Assembly (NCBI GenBank): GCA_963830485.1
Contig: CAWHNE010000029.1
Span: forward strand, 434,001 to 498,000
DNA length: 64,000 nucleotides
Direction: 5' to 3'
Source of the DNA: CAIWHR01 sp963830485
GTDB lineage: Bacteria > Pseudomonadota > Gammaproteobacteria > Burkholderiales > Casimicrobiaceae
Part shown: positions 19,460 to 29,670 of the stretch, piece after piece
Position numbering within the stretch: the stretch's first letter is position 1
How the letters are laid out: each line of letters begins with the position of its first letter
The notes under the pieces: generated by a model
Database searches by the model: none
What the model was told of the DNA's origin: nothing
What the model saw: only the letters and a program-made list of their open reading frames with translations
Translations under genes and position numbers: made by a program

Positions 19460-21267
19460 TCAGCGCGCTGCGAACGCGACGCCCCAGCGAGCCCCAGCGT
19501 GTGGATTCGCTCGGGTCCGATGAGGTCGCGTAAGATACGCGGGCCGCTCGGGCGCCGGCAACGCGCGCTCGAAGATGTCCGGCGCCGCGGCCAACGCGGC
19601 GCGCGTGTCCGGATCGGCGGCGGCGATCGCCAGGGAAGCGGGATCGACCCATGCGGTCTCTCCCGATTCGATCTGTGCGTAGATGCGACCCGTCGCCTGG
19701 TTGACGAAGTTGACGCGACGAAAGCGTCGAATGCACTCGATCACGAACGCCGTATTGCGCTCGGCGGCGAGGATCGACGGATCCGGATACAACTGCGCGG
19801 CGGAGGTGGCATTGATGTTCATCTGCCGATAGCGTTCCACGTCGAGCAGGCAGCCGACGTCGAGCACGTTGAGCGTGTCGTTCCAGCCGAAGGCAACGGT
19901 CCGCGGCCGCTCGCCCTGCGCGACGCTGTTGTCCAGGAACTCGAAGTGCACGCGCTTGTCGGTGCGGTTCGCCCAGGTGAAGAAGAGCCCCGGCATGCCG
20001 GCGTACGCCTCGACCGCGTGCGCGAGGATGTCGTCGACCGCCTTGTAGCGTCCGACGTCGAGGCCGCGTTGCCACGCGCGCTCGACGAGCGAGGCGGGCG
20101 GCGTGATCATCAGGAAGAGATAGACGAGCTCGCCGAAGCGCGTCAGCAGATTGCTGCCGGCTTCGTTGGAATCCGGCGCGAAGCTGTCGAAGCGGAACCG
20201 GTCGATCAGGAGATGCGTCATCCTGCCGGCCTGCGCCTTCGTGGCCATGTAGCGGTCAAGCTTGTGGTCGATCAGCGCCACTTCCTCGCCGGTGAACGCG
20301 CCCGCGTACTTGTACGCGTCGCCGAGGCTTCCGTAGTCGAGCAGCTGCTTGCGCCAGATGTCGGGGCTGATCAGCGCGAATTCGGCCCAGTCGACGCCTA
20401 TCCGCGCCGCGAGCCCGCGCTGCAGCGGCCGCAGCGTACTCTTGCCCGACGCCGATGCCCCTTTCGTGTTCATCACGACCGGGCGATCCTGGCGTGGCAG
20501 GACGCGGAAGCCTTCACGGCGCGCAGCCTCCTCCAGCATCGGCTCGAGCGCGGCGCCGATGCAATCGCCGGCGGCGTCGTTGCACGCGAGGCCCGTGGCG
20601 AGCCGCGCGATCATCTCGCGCGTTCCCCACGGACCGCCGTGCCGATTCAGGAGCGCCGTGACGATGCGGGCGAGCGCGCGGCACGCGGCGCGCTCGAGCG
20701 GATCGCCGTCCGCGTGCGCTCGCGCCTCCCACTGCGCGATCACGCCCGCATCCCAGGCCGGTCCCGTCGGGTCGATGGGCGCCGCCGGAGGAGGGCCGCG
20801 TAGCAGCGCAGAGAGCCACGACCGCGGCGCCGGCGCGGCGGTCGCGACCGGCGCGGGCGCGAGGCGCGCAAGCTCGGCGTCGACATGCGCCGCGATGCGC
20901 GATCGCGCTGCGTCGTACGCGGCGACGAGCGTGTCCATGCGCGGCTCGGCATATTCCTTGAGGATCGTCCGCACGATTGCGCGGAAGTTGATGCCAAGGT
21001 CCTCGATCTTCTGCCCGTCCGGCACGGAGAAGTCTGCCATCACGCGCACGAGGAGCTCGTGCAGCGCGAGGCGCTCGGGCCGGAACACGACGAGCGCGGC
21101 CGGCTCGAGACCGGTCAAGTCGGCGAGCTCGGAGGCCTCGGCCGGTGTCGTGAACACGCTCTCGGGACGGAAGATCGTCGCCAGGTGCGCGAGCGCCGCG
21201 GGGATCTGCGAGGAGAGTCCCGGATTCCAGGGACCGACCGCGACGGCGCGGTCGACGACGGTGGAGC

Positions 21268-21271
<4 letters not shown>
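19460..21271 (-). CDS. large P-loop (zeta toxin/kinase-like) protein coupled to the ClpX-like gene
   Basis: 603 residues. The N-terminal ~260 residues are alpha-helical without a recognised domain (PGLSSQIPAALAHLATIF, FRAIVRTILKEYAEPRM, then an Ala/Pro linker at ~150-175). A P-loop GASASGKST lies at about 271-279, followed by DWAEFALISPDIWRKQLL and GAFTGEEVALIDHKLDRYMA, then LLIDRFRFDSF; the order (P-loop, DPD-like acidic motif, helix, hydrophobic strand with Asp) resembles zeta-toxin/polynucleotide-kinase P-loop folds. The start GTG 21271 overlaps the ClpX-like stop as GTGA, so the two are translated together. Function unknown; a nucleotide-dependent kinase is inferred from the fold only. 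Confidence 0.8.
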
Positions 21272-22293
<1,022 letters not shown>

Positions 22294-22430
22294 GGGCGGG
22301 TCCCGGCGGTAAGGGCGTGCATGGAGCGCGTGGCGGCGCCCGCATACCCCATCTTACCGCGCGGCGGCGGCGCGGCCTTTAGCAGCCCGGCACGCCGCGG
22401 CGCGGCCATGACGGGTCTTGCATCGGGCCG

Positions 22431-22922
22431 CTAGTGCGGCGGCAGGCGGGGCCGGGCCGGCACTGCGCGCGAGTGCTGGCGGCGCCGGTCCGTACGTGTG
22501 TCCGGTGGACGCTTGCGCTCGGGGGTCCAGACGCCGCCGTAGCCATAACCGTAGGCGTACGGGTAGTAGTCCGGCGCCTCGGGGTACGCGGGGCCTTCCT
22601 GGACCACGTACGCGGTGCCGGGATCGTAGTAGCGCCGCTCCAGCGTCGAACGCCGCTCGTCGGCGATGCGCTGCGCCGCGCTGCGGTCGAGCGCGTCGCG
22701 CTCGCGGTCGAGGCGTGCGATCGCGGCCGGGTCGGCGTCGCCGGCGCGCACGTCGAGGCGCTCGCCGTCCTTGCAGGGAATGTCGGTGTAGCTGATGCCC
22801 AGATTGCGGTCGACGCATTTGTAGATGGGCGCGGACGCGCCCCACGCGTGCGTTGCTACGGGCACGACGAGGGCCGCCGCCAGTGCGGCGGCAAGGTGCT
22901 TGCCGAGGCCTCGTGCGGTCAT
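22431..22922 (-). CDS. DUF4124 domain periplasmic protein
   Basis: 163 residues from ATG 22922. Signal peptide (LAAALAAALVVPVATHAWG), then the DUF4124 core IYKCVDRNLGISYTDIPCKDG with its two cysteines, an Arg/Ala/Asp coiled-coil-like stretch (AIARLDRERDALDRSAAQRIADERR), and a Tyr/Gly/Pro-rich tail ending in basic residues. DUF4124 proteins are common small envelope proteins of betaproteobacteria with no known function. An in-frame ATG at 22970 would spoil the signal peptide. Confidence 0.82.
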   Translation of the reverse strand: MTARGLGKHLAAALAAALVVPVATHAWGASAPIYKCVDRNLGISYTDIPCKDGERLDVRAGDADPAAIARLDRERDALDRSAAQRIADERRSTLERRYYDPGTAYVVQEGPAYPEAPDYYPYAYGYGYGGVWTPERKRPPDTRTDRRRQHSRAVPARPRLPPH

Positions 22923-23001
22923 CGCGGTTGCGTCCGTGCGATCGATTCTACGCCGATCGTACCGATGCAAACAGGCGGTCCGCGCGTCCTGTTCCCCGCG
23001 C

Positions 23002-23754
23002 TCAGCGCTTGACGAACCGCAACGCGAACTTGTCGGTCGGATCCTTCGGGTCGTTCGACGACTCGGTGCGCGAATCGGACGGATTGCGGAGGAACGTGCC
23101 TTCGGCCTCGAGCACGAACCCCGCCTGCACGAGCTCGCTGCGCACGACGGTCTCGTCGATCCGGTGCAGCGTCCTGCCTTCGCTCACGCCGGTACCGGGC
23201 CTCCCGGAATGATCGACGACGACGAGGCGCCCACCCGACTTGAGCGCAGCGTACAGGCGTGCGTTCATCTTCGCGCGGTCGACCGGCAGATAGGTGATGT
23301 CGTGGTAGTTGTTCACGATCGTGATCAAATCGAGCGGCGGCGCGTCGGGCGGTACCGGATCCTCGAAGGGCCGCTCGACGATGATCAGGTTCGCCTGCGG
23401 GTGATCGGCGAGGCGCTTCTGAAGCGCCGGTCCCGGGCGCTGCGACTGCGCCCACAGCTTGCCGGTCGGCGCGACCGCGAGCGCGATCAGCTGCGATGTG
23501 TAGCCCGCGCCCGCGGAGACGTCGAGCGCCATCATCCCCGGCTTTGCCTGCGTGAACGGAAGGAACTCGGCGGGATGGCGCGAAGCATCCATCCGGCGAT
23601 CCTGGTCGGTGCGGATCGGGTTCGCGATCACGCTCTGGTAGCGCGTGGCGGCGGCGCGTCCATCGTCCGCCGGCGCCGTCGCGCAGCCCGCCGCGAGTGC
23701 CACGGCGCAGGCGATGGCGCCGGCGAGCCCCGTTCGCGCGGTCAGGATCGTCAT
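23002..23754 (-). CDS. putative lipoprotein with SAM-methyltransferase fold
   Basis: 250 residues. N-terminal lipobox LAAGC (after AIACAVA) predicts a lipoprotein. The body is a class I methyltransferase-like fold: FTQAKPGMMALDVSAGAGYTSQLIALAV (motif I, with D.SAGAGY), LDLITIVNNYHDI, and LYAALKSGGRLVVVDHSGRPGTG. This family of exported methyltransferase-like proteins is frequent in proteobacteria; the substrate is unknown. ATG 23754 begins right at the signal peptide. It lies 11 bases after the surface-adhesin-like gene on the same strand. Confidence 0.85.
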   Translation of the reverse strand: MTILTARTGLAGAIACAVALAAGCATAPADDGRAAATRYQSVIANPIRTDQDRRMDASRHPAEFLPFTQAKPGMMALDVSAGAGYTSQLIALAVAPTGKLWAQSQRPGPALQKRLADHPQANLIIVERPFEDPVPPDAPPLDLITIVNNYHDITYLPVDRAKMNARLYAALKSGGRLVVVDHSGRPGTGVSEGRTLHRIDETVVRSELVQAGFVLEAEGTFLRNPSDSRTESSNDPKDPTDKFALRFVKR

Positions 23755-23765
23755 AGCACGGGCCT

Positions 23766-24254
23766 TCACTTGTAGGGGGATGCCGTTCCCGGCGAGGGCG
23801 GCGGAGCCGCCGGCTTCCTCGTCGGCGCGCACAGCCGGCCGAGCATCGCGTCGCCCAGCGTGTTCGCCTTGATCGGGCGAAGCTCGAGCTCCTTCGGCGG
23901 AATCTCGAACCGGGCGACCGTCGCCTGCTTGTCGTCGCGGTAGATCATTGCGGAAGCGCCCATCGTTCGCTTTGCGCAGTCGGCGACGTTGAACGCGAGC
24001 ATGTCCGTGTATTGCCGCGGCGCGCCGTTCTCGTCGTTGATCGGCTGCGGCGCCTTCGGCACCGTGCGGAACCAGCCCTGGCGGCGGCCATCCGCGCCGG
24101 TGGTCGGTGGCGAGGCCTGAACGTAGATTTCGACGCCGTCGGGCTGGGCGCCCAGGTAGACGAACTTCTCGGTAGCGCAAAGCGCGGGCATCGACGCGAC
24201 CGCCGCGGCGATCGCGATCGCGCCGCAGCGAGCGATGCGGAAGGTCCCTCGCAT
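23766..24254 (-). CDS. surface-adhesin E-like periplasmic protein
   Basis: 162 residues with signal peptide (RCGAIAIAAAVASMPALCA). The mature part has the pattern of the surface-adhesin protein E family: KFVYLGAQPDGVEIYVQ, a QGWFRTV strand, a YTDMLAFNVADC segment with Cys, and GDAMLGRLC near the end, which would pair the two cysteines. Family assignment is by pattern only. Directly downstream of the cyclase gene (24257) and upstream of the methyltransferase-like lipoprotein. Confidence 0.7.
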   Translation of the reverse strand: MRGTFRIARCGAIAIAAAVASMPALCATEKFVYLGAQPDGVEIYVQASPPTTGADGRRQGWFRTVPKAPQPINDENGAPRQYTDMLAFNVADCAKRTMGASAMIYRDDKQATVARFEIPPKELELRPIKANTLGDAMLGRLCAPTRKPAAPPPSPGTASPYK

Positions 24255-24256
24255 CG

Positions 24257-26251
24257 TCAGCCGCCGAACCCGAGCTTCTGCACGAACGGCTTCCAGCGCG
24301 GGTCGCCGTGCAGCGGCTCGAGGAGCCCGTCCACGGCCGTGTACACGACGCCCGGATCGCGCTGGACGTACGCCTTCTCGAGCCATTCGAACGCCTTGTC
24401 CGCGTCGTGCCGGTCGGCGTGGGCCTCAGCGACCTGGTACGCAGCCGTCCACCCGAATTCAGTCTCCAGCGTCCGCAGCGCCGCGTCCGCCTCGGTCTGC
24501 CGCCCGAGCGCGCGCTGAATCATCGCGAGTGCCAGGTTGCGGAAGACGGCGTGCGGCTCCGCCTCCGCCAGCGCCAACCCCTCCTGCGCGCGGCCCTGCA
24601 GCAGGCGCGTGATCGCGAGAAAGGCGTGACCGAGACCCGCGGTCGGATTCAGGTCGAGCGCGAGCTGGAACGCCGCCGCCGTGTCGTCGAGCCGATTCGA
24701 CATCAGATAGATCATCGCGGCCTGGCGATGCGTGGGGGCCGACAGCGGATCGAGCGCGATGGCCTTGCGCACCAGCTCGAGCGCCTCGTCGCGCCGCCCG
24801 AGAATCCGCGCCAGACTCGCGGCCGACCGCAAGGCGTGGGCGTCGCCCGGCGCGAGCTCCAGGGCGCGCCGGAACGACGCTTCCGCCGCCGGCCAGTTCC
24901 AGTCGTGGGCTTCCTGAATGTGGCCGAGCTCGATGTGGCCCTCGGCCAGATCCGGCGCGAGGGAGAGCGCGCGCTGCGCGGCCTCGCGGCCGCGCTCGTA
25001 GCCTTCGCCGATCGGCGCAAAGCCGTAACCCGCCTGGATTTGATGGATTCGCGACAGACCCGCCCACGCGAGCGCGAAGTTCGGATCGATGGCGAGCGCG
25101 CGCCGAAACAGCTCGATCGCCTTGTCGGTGTCTGCCTGCGTGGTCCGCTCACCGAAGAACTTGCCCTGGAGGTAGAGCTGGAAGGCTTCGGGATTGTCGC
25201 CGCGCCCGGCGGCGGCGCGGCGCACTTCGGCCGCCGCTGCGGTGCCTGCCGCGGTTTCGGCCGGCTCGCCCATCAGCGCGGCGCGAAGCTCCTTGACCAC
25301 CGACTGAGCGATGTCGTCCTGCACGGCGAAGATGTCGTCGAGCTCGCGGTCGTAGGTTTCCGACCACAGGTGCGAATCCGACTCGACCTCGATCAGCTGC
25401 GCGGTGATGCGCACGCGCTTGCCGGACTTGCGGACGCTGCCTTCGAGCACCGTGGCCACGTTGAGCTTCTGCGCGACGGTCGGGATGTCGACGTCCTTGC
25501 CCTTGAACGAGAACGCCGAGGTGCGCGACGCGACGCGCAGGCCGCGAATCTTCGCGAGCACGTTCAGGAGCTCTTCCGACAACCCATCGGCGAAATATTC
25601 GTTTTCTTCGTCGCGGCTCATGTTGACGAACGGCAGCACGGCGATGGATGGCGTTTCCTTGTCCGCCGGCGCGAGCTGCGACTTGAGCGGCGGGAAGCTC
25701 TGCTGCAGGTCGGGATGGCAGACCTGGAACACCGCTTCCGGCCGCCCGAGATCCTTGAGGCCATGTGACCCCAGCGCCTTGACGCTCGCGAGCGGCGGCA
25801 GGTGATCGCGGCAGAGGTCGTGCGTCGCTTCGGAGAGGAGCGTCTGCCCGCCGTGACCCGCCGCGAGCAGCCGCGCCACGCGGTTGAGCGGAGCACCGAA
25901 GTAGTCACCGTCCCGGACCTCGACCGCGCCCGAATGCAGCGCCATGCGCACGCGCAGCTTGGCCCCTTCGGGCCAGGGCTCGCGCGAGAGCGCCCGCTGC
26001 GCGTCGAGCGCCGCGGCGAGCGCGTCGGAGGCGGTGTGGAACGCGGCGCAAAAGGCGTCGCCTCCGGTCTTGAAGACGTGCCCGTCGTGATCGTCGATGC
26101 AGTCACGCAAGAGCGCATCGTGACGTGCGAGAGCGGCGCGCATCGCCGCCGCGTGCGTTTCCCACAGCCGCGTGCTGCCCTCGATGTCGGTGAAGAGGAA
26201 CGTCACCGTGCCGGTCGGCAGCGAGGTTGTGGCGGCGCTTTGCGGGGTCAT
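24257..26251 (-). CDS. class III adenylate/guanylate cyclase with TolB-like domain and TPR repeats
   Basis: 664 residues in three parts. Residues ~10-185: class III cyclase, with metal-binding Asp in FLFTDIEGST and FKTGGDAFCAAF and the substrate region NRVARLLAAGHGGQ. Residues ~205-330: TolB-like/FlgO-type segment (IAVLPFVNMSRDEENEYFADGLSEELLNVLAK, VATVLEGSVRKSGKRVRITAQLIE). Residues ~350-650: tetratricopeptide repeats (AIELFRRALAIDPNFALAWAG and following). This architecture is common in soil bacteria and is thought to couple cyclic-nucleotide synthesis to protein-protein sensing. ATG 26251 immediately precedes the cyclase domain. Confidence 0.92.
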   Translation of the reverse strand: MTPQSAATTSLPTGTVTFLFTDIEGSTRLWETHAAAMRAALARHDALLRDCIDDHDGHVFKTGGDAFCAAFHTASDALAAALDAQRALSREPWPEGAKLRVRMALHSGAVEVRDGDYFGAPLNRVARLLAAGHGGQTLLSEATHDLCRDHLPPLASVKALGSHGLKDLGRPEAVFQVCHPDLQQSFPPLKSQLAPADKETPSIAVLPFVNMSRDEENEYFADGLSEELLNVLAKIRGLRVASRTSAFSFKGKDVDIPTVAQKLNVATVLEGSVRKSGKRVRITAQLIEVESDSHLWSETYDRELDDIFAVQDDIAQSVVKELRAALMGEPAETAAGTAAAAEVRRAAAGRGDNPEAFQLYLQGKFFGERTTQADTDKAIELFRRALAIDPNFALAWAGLSRIHQIQAGYGFAPIGEGYERGREAAQRALSLAPDLAEGHIELGHIQEAHDWNWPAAEASFRRALELAPGDAHALRSAASLARILGRRDEALELVRKAIALDPLSAPTHRQAAMIYLMSNRLDDTAAAFQLALDLNPTAGLGHAFLAITRLLQGRAQEGLALAEAEPHAVFRNLALAMIQRALGRQTEADAALRTLETEFGWTAAYQVAEAHADRHDADKAFEWLEKAYVQRDPGVVYTAVDGLLEPLHGDPRWKPFVQKLGFGG

Positions 26252-26407
26252 GGGCGAACGCGGGGCTGCGACCGCCGGTCCGGCGTTCACGGCCGGCCGG
26301 CGAGGCGAGCCCGGACGCCGCATTATCGCCGGATTCGCGAGATTTCTCCCTGCCTGCGGTCGGGCAGGCGGGCGCGCAAGGCGAGGGCGGCGCCGCCGCC
26401 CGTCCCG

Positions 26408-27067
26408 TCAGCGCTTCGTGAAGAGCCCGGGCCACTCCTTCTGCAGGGCCGCAAGCTTGGGCAGGTCGTTGATGACGATATACGGCTGCGTCGGGTGCAA
26501 CGCGAGATAGTTCTGGTGGTAGTCCTCGGCCGGCCAGAACGCGGGGAGCTTCGCCACCTGGGTGACGATCGGACCGCCGAACGTCTTCGCCTTGTCGAGC
26601 TGGTCGATGTACGCCTCGGCAACGCGCTTCTGCTCGTCGTTCACGTAGAAGATCGCGGAGCGGTACTGCGTGCCGACATCCGGCCCCTGCCGATCCTTCT
26701 GCGTCGGGTCGTGCGCGACCGAGAAGAAGACGGCGAGCAGCTGGCCGTAGGACACCTGCGCGGGATCGTAGGTGACCTCGACCGATTCGGCGTGCCCCGT
26801 CCGACCCGTGCCGACCTGCTCGTAGCTCGGCTTGACGATCATGCCGCCGGCGTAGCCCGAGACGGCACGCGTCACGCCCTTCACGTGCCGGAAGACGGCC
26901 TCCACCCCCCAGAAGCAGCCTCCTGCGAACACGGCGGTTTGCGGCGACTTGACCGACGCGGCCGGGATGTCGACGGCGGGGGCGGGCAGTGGGGCGGCTC
27001 CGGCGTACGCGGCAAGTACCGGCAGCGCCAGCGCCGCGATGAAGCGGCCGATCGATTTGGCGGTCAT
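26408..27067 (-). CDS. msrA: peptide-methionine (S)-S-oxide reductase, exported
   Basis: 219 residues. Signal peptide (FIAALALPVLAAYAGAA) followed by the MsrA catalytic core: AVFAGGCFWGVEAVFRHVKGV with the active-site Cys, SGYAGG, GHAESVEVTYDP, DVGTQYRSAIFY, and AEDYHQNYL. Reduces methionine-S-sulfoxide in proteins; the signal suggests a periplasmic repair role. No fused MsrB. Confidence 0.95.
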   Translation of the reverse strand: MTAKSIGRFIAALALPVLAAYAGAAPLPAPAVDIPAASVKSPQTAVFAGGCFWGVEAVFRHVKGVTRAVSGYAGGMIVKPSYEQVGTGRTGHAESVEVTYDPAQVSYGQLLAVFFSVAHDPTQKDRQGPDVGTQYRSAIFYVNDEQKRVAEAYIDQLDKAKTFGGPIVTQVAKLPAFWPAEDYHQNYLALHPTQPYIVINDLPKLAALQKEWPGLFTKR

Positions 27068-27247
27068 GAACGTTCTCCCGTCTCGCGGCTCCCCGGTGTC
27101 TCCGGGGCCTGCACGCATTGGTCGGTCCGGCGCCGCAAACATTGCAGCGTCCGTTCGACCTCGGCCGCGGGTAGCGGTTCGCGCCGGCGGACGCTCACCC
27201 CCTGCTATGATCGGGGATATTCCGGCCGAGGTGTCCCTCGCCGCGCC

Positions 27248-27511
27248 ATGATCGCCCTGCGCCGTCCCCTCGTCATTGTCGCCGCCGCGTTCGGCGCGGC
27301 TTGCGCGTCGACCGAGGTACGCACGGCCGACGACTACGATCCGGGGAAGACGCCGCGGGACCAGTTTCTCAGGGAAGCCTCGCTCTGCGACAAGCAGGCC
27401 GAGACCGACCAGAAGAACCTCGGGAGCGGACCCTACGATCCCAGGCAGTCCACGTACAACCGTATGTTCGACGCCTGCATGCGCGCGAGCGGCTACGCGC
27501 GCAAGCCGTGA
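27248..27511 (+). CDS. small putative lipoprotein
   Basis: 87 residues. N-terminal RRPLVIVAAAFGAAC is a plausible lipoprotein signal with Cys 20. The mature part is charged (DDYDPGKTPRDQFLREASLCDKQ) with two more cysteines (SLCDK, DACMRASGYARKP), a pattern seen in small envelope lipoproteins of betaproteobacteria. ATG 27248. Function unknown. Confidence 0.65.
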   Translation: MIALRRPLVIVAAAFGAACASTEVRTADDYDPGKTPRDQFLREASLCDKQAETDQKNLGSGPYDPRQSTYNRMFDACMRASGYARKP

Positions 27512-27541
27512 CGAGGGGCCCGCTCGGTCGCCGGCTTCAGC

Positions 27542-27628
27542 GTTTCGAACGTCCGGAATCAGCGACGGGTTCACCGCGTGCATGTCGAACACGGCGCTGA
27601 GCGTGTAGCCGTCGGGTTTCCTTCGTGT
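27542..27628 (-). pseudogene. remnant of a Bug/TctC solute-binding protein gene
   Basis: Read on the minus strand, this stretch encodes KPDGYTLSAVFDMHAVNPSL followed by IPDVRN, which matches the internal PDGYT...HA.NP.L block of Bug/TctC solute-binding proteins (compare the intact gene at 10494). No start, signal peptide or flanking domain parts are present, so it is a short relic of about 28 codons. The rest of the 27512-27798 gap shows no other feature I can support. Confidence 0.5.
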
Positions 27629-27798
27629 GCACCGCGGTGCCGACGCGACGGATCTTCATGGGTCGGACGTTCCGCGGGTCAGGAACGTCGGCGTGCGGAG
27701 TAGCACTGCGATCGCGGACGCGGGGCGAGCGCTGCCGGAACGACTCGAGTCGGATACCATACCCCGTTCTTTGCACGTTTCGGCCCGAGGAGGTTTTC

Positions 27799-28806
27799 AT
27801 GCAGCCGCGCACGTACGTAGCGTCGAACGGTCTGGACACGAACGACGGAAGGCTCGCCACACCCTGCCGCTCGATCGGGGCCGCGCTCGCGCAGACCGAT
27901 CCCGGCGGCGAGATCATCGTGCTCGACTCGGCAGGCTACGGCACAGTGGTCATCAACAAATCAGTGTCGGTCATCGCCCCGCCCGGCATCTACGCAGGGA
28001 TCACGGTGACGGCCGGCACCGGCATCGACGTCACCGCGGGCGTCGTGGCGCTGCGCGGACTCACCATCCGCGGGCCCGGCGGGATGGTCGGCATCCACGT
28101 GGGCAACGCGACGGTGCGCATCGACCGCTGCGTGATCTCGGGGCTGGGGCAGTATCGGCATCCATGCCGACACGCCGCCAGGCGAGGTCCACGTACGCGA
28201 CACGCAGGTCGCGCAGTGCGCCGAGGGCCTGCGGTTCGACGGCGCGATCCGGTTCTCGCTCGAACGCGTGCGCACCGAGGCGAACGGCAACGTCGGGCTG
28301 AACGTGCTGAACGGCGCGTGGGGCAGCGCGCGCGACCTCGTGAGCGTGCGCAACGGCAACTACGGGGTCGGCGTCTCGACCAGCAGGGCCGGCGCCGCGT
28401 GCTACCTGGCGCTCGACGGCGGCGCGATCGCGGACAACGGCGCGGCTGGGATCAGCGCGGGCATTCCCGCGCCCGTCGCGGCCAGGCGTCCTCGTCACGG
28501 TGACGCGAAGCATGATCACGGGGAACGGCGCCGACGGCATCGGCGTGTCGACGCAGGGCGCGGGGTCGGCGACCGCGGACGTCTCGGACTCGGTGATCGA
28601 CGTCAACGCGCTGCGCGGCATCGTGGCCACGGGCGTGCGGCGCCGCCGCCGCCGTGTGCGGCAACCGGATCACGCGCAACGGCGGCTTCGGCCTCGCGCA
28701 AGTGGGTGGCGCGATGCTCAAGTCGGGGCAGGACAACATGGTCGAGGGCAACAACGCCGGCGGCGCGCAGACCAGCGGTGCGCTGACCGTGCTCGCGGCG
28801 GTGTGA
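27799..28806 (+). CDS. right-handed parallel beta-helix protein, three single-base frame breaks
   Basis: About 334 residues when three extra bases are removed. Starts at ATG 27799 behind an aggagg ribosome site: RTYVASNGLDTNDGRLATPC, then repeated beta-helix rungs (GITVTAGTGIDVTAGVVALRG, DRCVISG, NGNVGLNVLNGAWG, MITGNGADGIGVSTQG, NRITRNGGFGLAQVGGAML). Frame breaks lie at 28157-28158 (tatcggc), 28480-28481 (cgcggcc) and 28639-28640 (gcggcgcc); each is explained by one extra G and together restore the original frame, ending at TGA 28804-28806. It resembles pectate-lyase-like/NosD-type beta-helix proteins; no signal peptide is seen. Cysteine-containing rungs recur. Confidence 0.8.
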
Positions 28807-28942
28807 GCCCGGCGATATACATCTCGTTCACATGGATATTGCCGGATAGCGGCTTGCATTTCGCCGTGCGCGGGCGCATTTTCCGCATTCGGCGGCAGCG
28901 CGAATCGCAGCGCGACCGCCGCAATTCCGAAGGAGGTATACC

Positions 28943-29599
28943 GTGGCACTCCGCATTGGTGACGAGGCACCCGATTTCACGGCCCAGACGACGCAGGGCT
29001 CCCTCAAATTCCACGACTGGATCGGCGACGGCTGGGCGATCCTGTTCTCGCATCCGAAGGACTTCACGCCGGTCTGCACGACGGAGCTGGGCTACATGGC
29101 CGGGCTCGCGCCGGAGTTCAAGAAGCGCAACTGCAAGATCGTCGGCCTGAGCGTCGACCCGGTCGACGACCACCAGCGGTGGCTCAAGGACATCGAGGAG
29201 ACGCAGGGCCACGCGGTCACCTATCCGCTGATCGGCGACCGCGACCTTACCGTCGCGAAGCTCTACGACATGATCCACCCGAACGCGAGCGCGACGCAGC
29301 CGCGCACCGCGGCGGACAATGCGACGATCCGCTCGGTGTTCCTGATCGGGCCCGACAAGAAGGTGAAGGCGATCCTGACCTATCCGATGAGCACCGGCCG
29401 CAACTTCGACGAGGTGCTGCGGCTGCTCGACTCGATCCAGCTGACCGCGGCGCACAAGGTCGCGACGCCCGTCAACTGGAAGCACGGCGAGGATGTGATC
29501 ATCGTGCCGTCGGTGTCCGACGAGGAGGCGAAGCAGCGCTTTCCGCAGGGCTGGAGGTCGCCGAAACCGTACCTTCGGTACGTCCGCACGCCGAAGTAG
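28943..29599 (+). CDS. 1-Cys peroxiredoxin (Prx6 type)
   Basis: 218 residues from GTG 28943, with an aaggagg ribosome site 7 bases upstream. Peroxidatic Cys is in HPKDFTPVCTTELG near residue 47, and the Prx6 C-terminal arm (TPVNWKHGEDVIIVPSVSDEEAK, PYLRYVRTP) is present. No resolving Cys at the usual 2-Cys C-terminal position. Reduces hydrogen peroxide and organic or phospholipid hydroperoxides in the cytoplasm. Monocistronic: followed by a hairpin at 29617-29654. Confidence 0.95.
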   Translation: MALRIGDEAPDFTAQTTQGSLKFHDWIGDGWAILFSHPKDFTPVCTTELGYMAGLAPEFKKRNCKIVGLSVDPVDDHQRWLKDIEETQGHAVTYPLIGDRDLTVAKLYDMIHPNASATQPRTAADNATIRSVFLIGPDKKVKAILTYPMSTGRNFDEVLRLLDSIQLTAAHKVATPVNWKHGEDVIIVPSVSDEEAKQRFPQGWRSPKPYLRYVRTPK

Positions 29600-29616
29600 C
29601 GGCGCCCGTCGTGTCC

Positions 29617-29654
29617 CAACTGCCGCTCGCGGCCCGGGCCGCGAGGGGCAGTTG
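29617..29654. terminator. bidirectional hairpin between convergent genes
   Basis: A 19+19 base near-perfect inverted repeat (arms begin caactgccgc and end ggggcagttg, one mismatch). It lies 18 bases after the peroxiredoxin stop and 17 bases before the stop of the convergent secreted protein gene. No T-run, so it may be a Rho-assisted or bidirectional transcription barrier. Confidence 0.6.
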
Positions 29655-29670
29655 CCGCTACGCCTGAATC

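Noticed and set aside
19449..20803. Extension of the DppC frame to the right
   Set aside because: It would run through the well-supported minus-strand P-loop gene. A one-base correction at 19437-19439 ends DppC at 19448, the usual family end.
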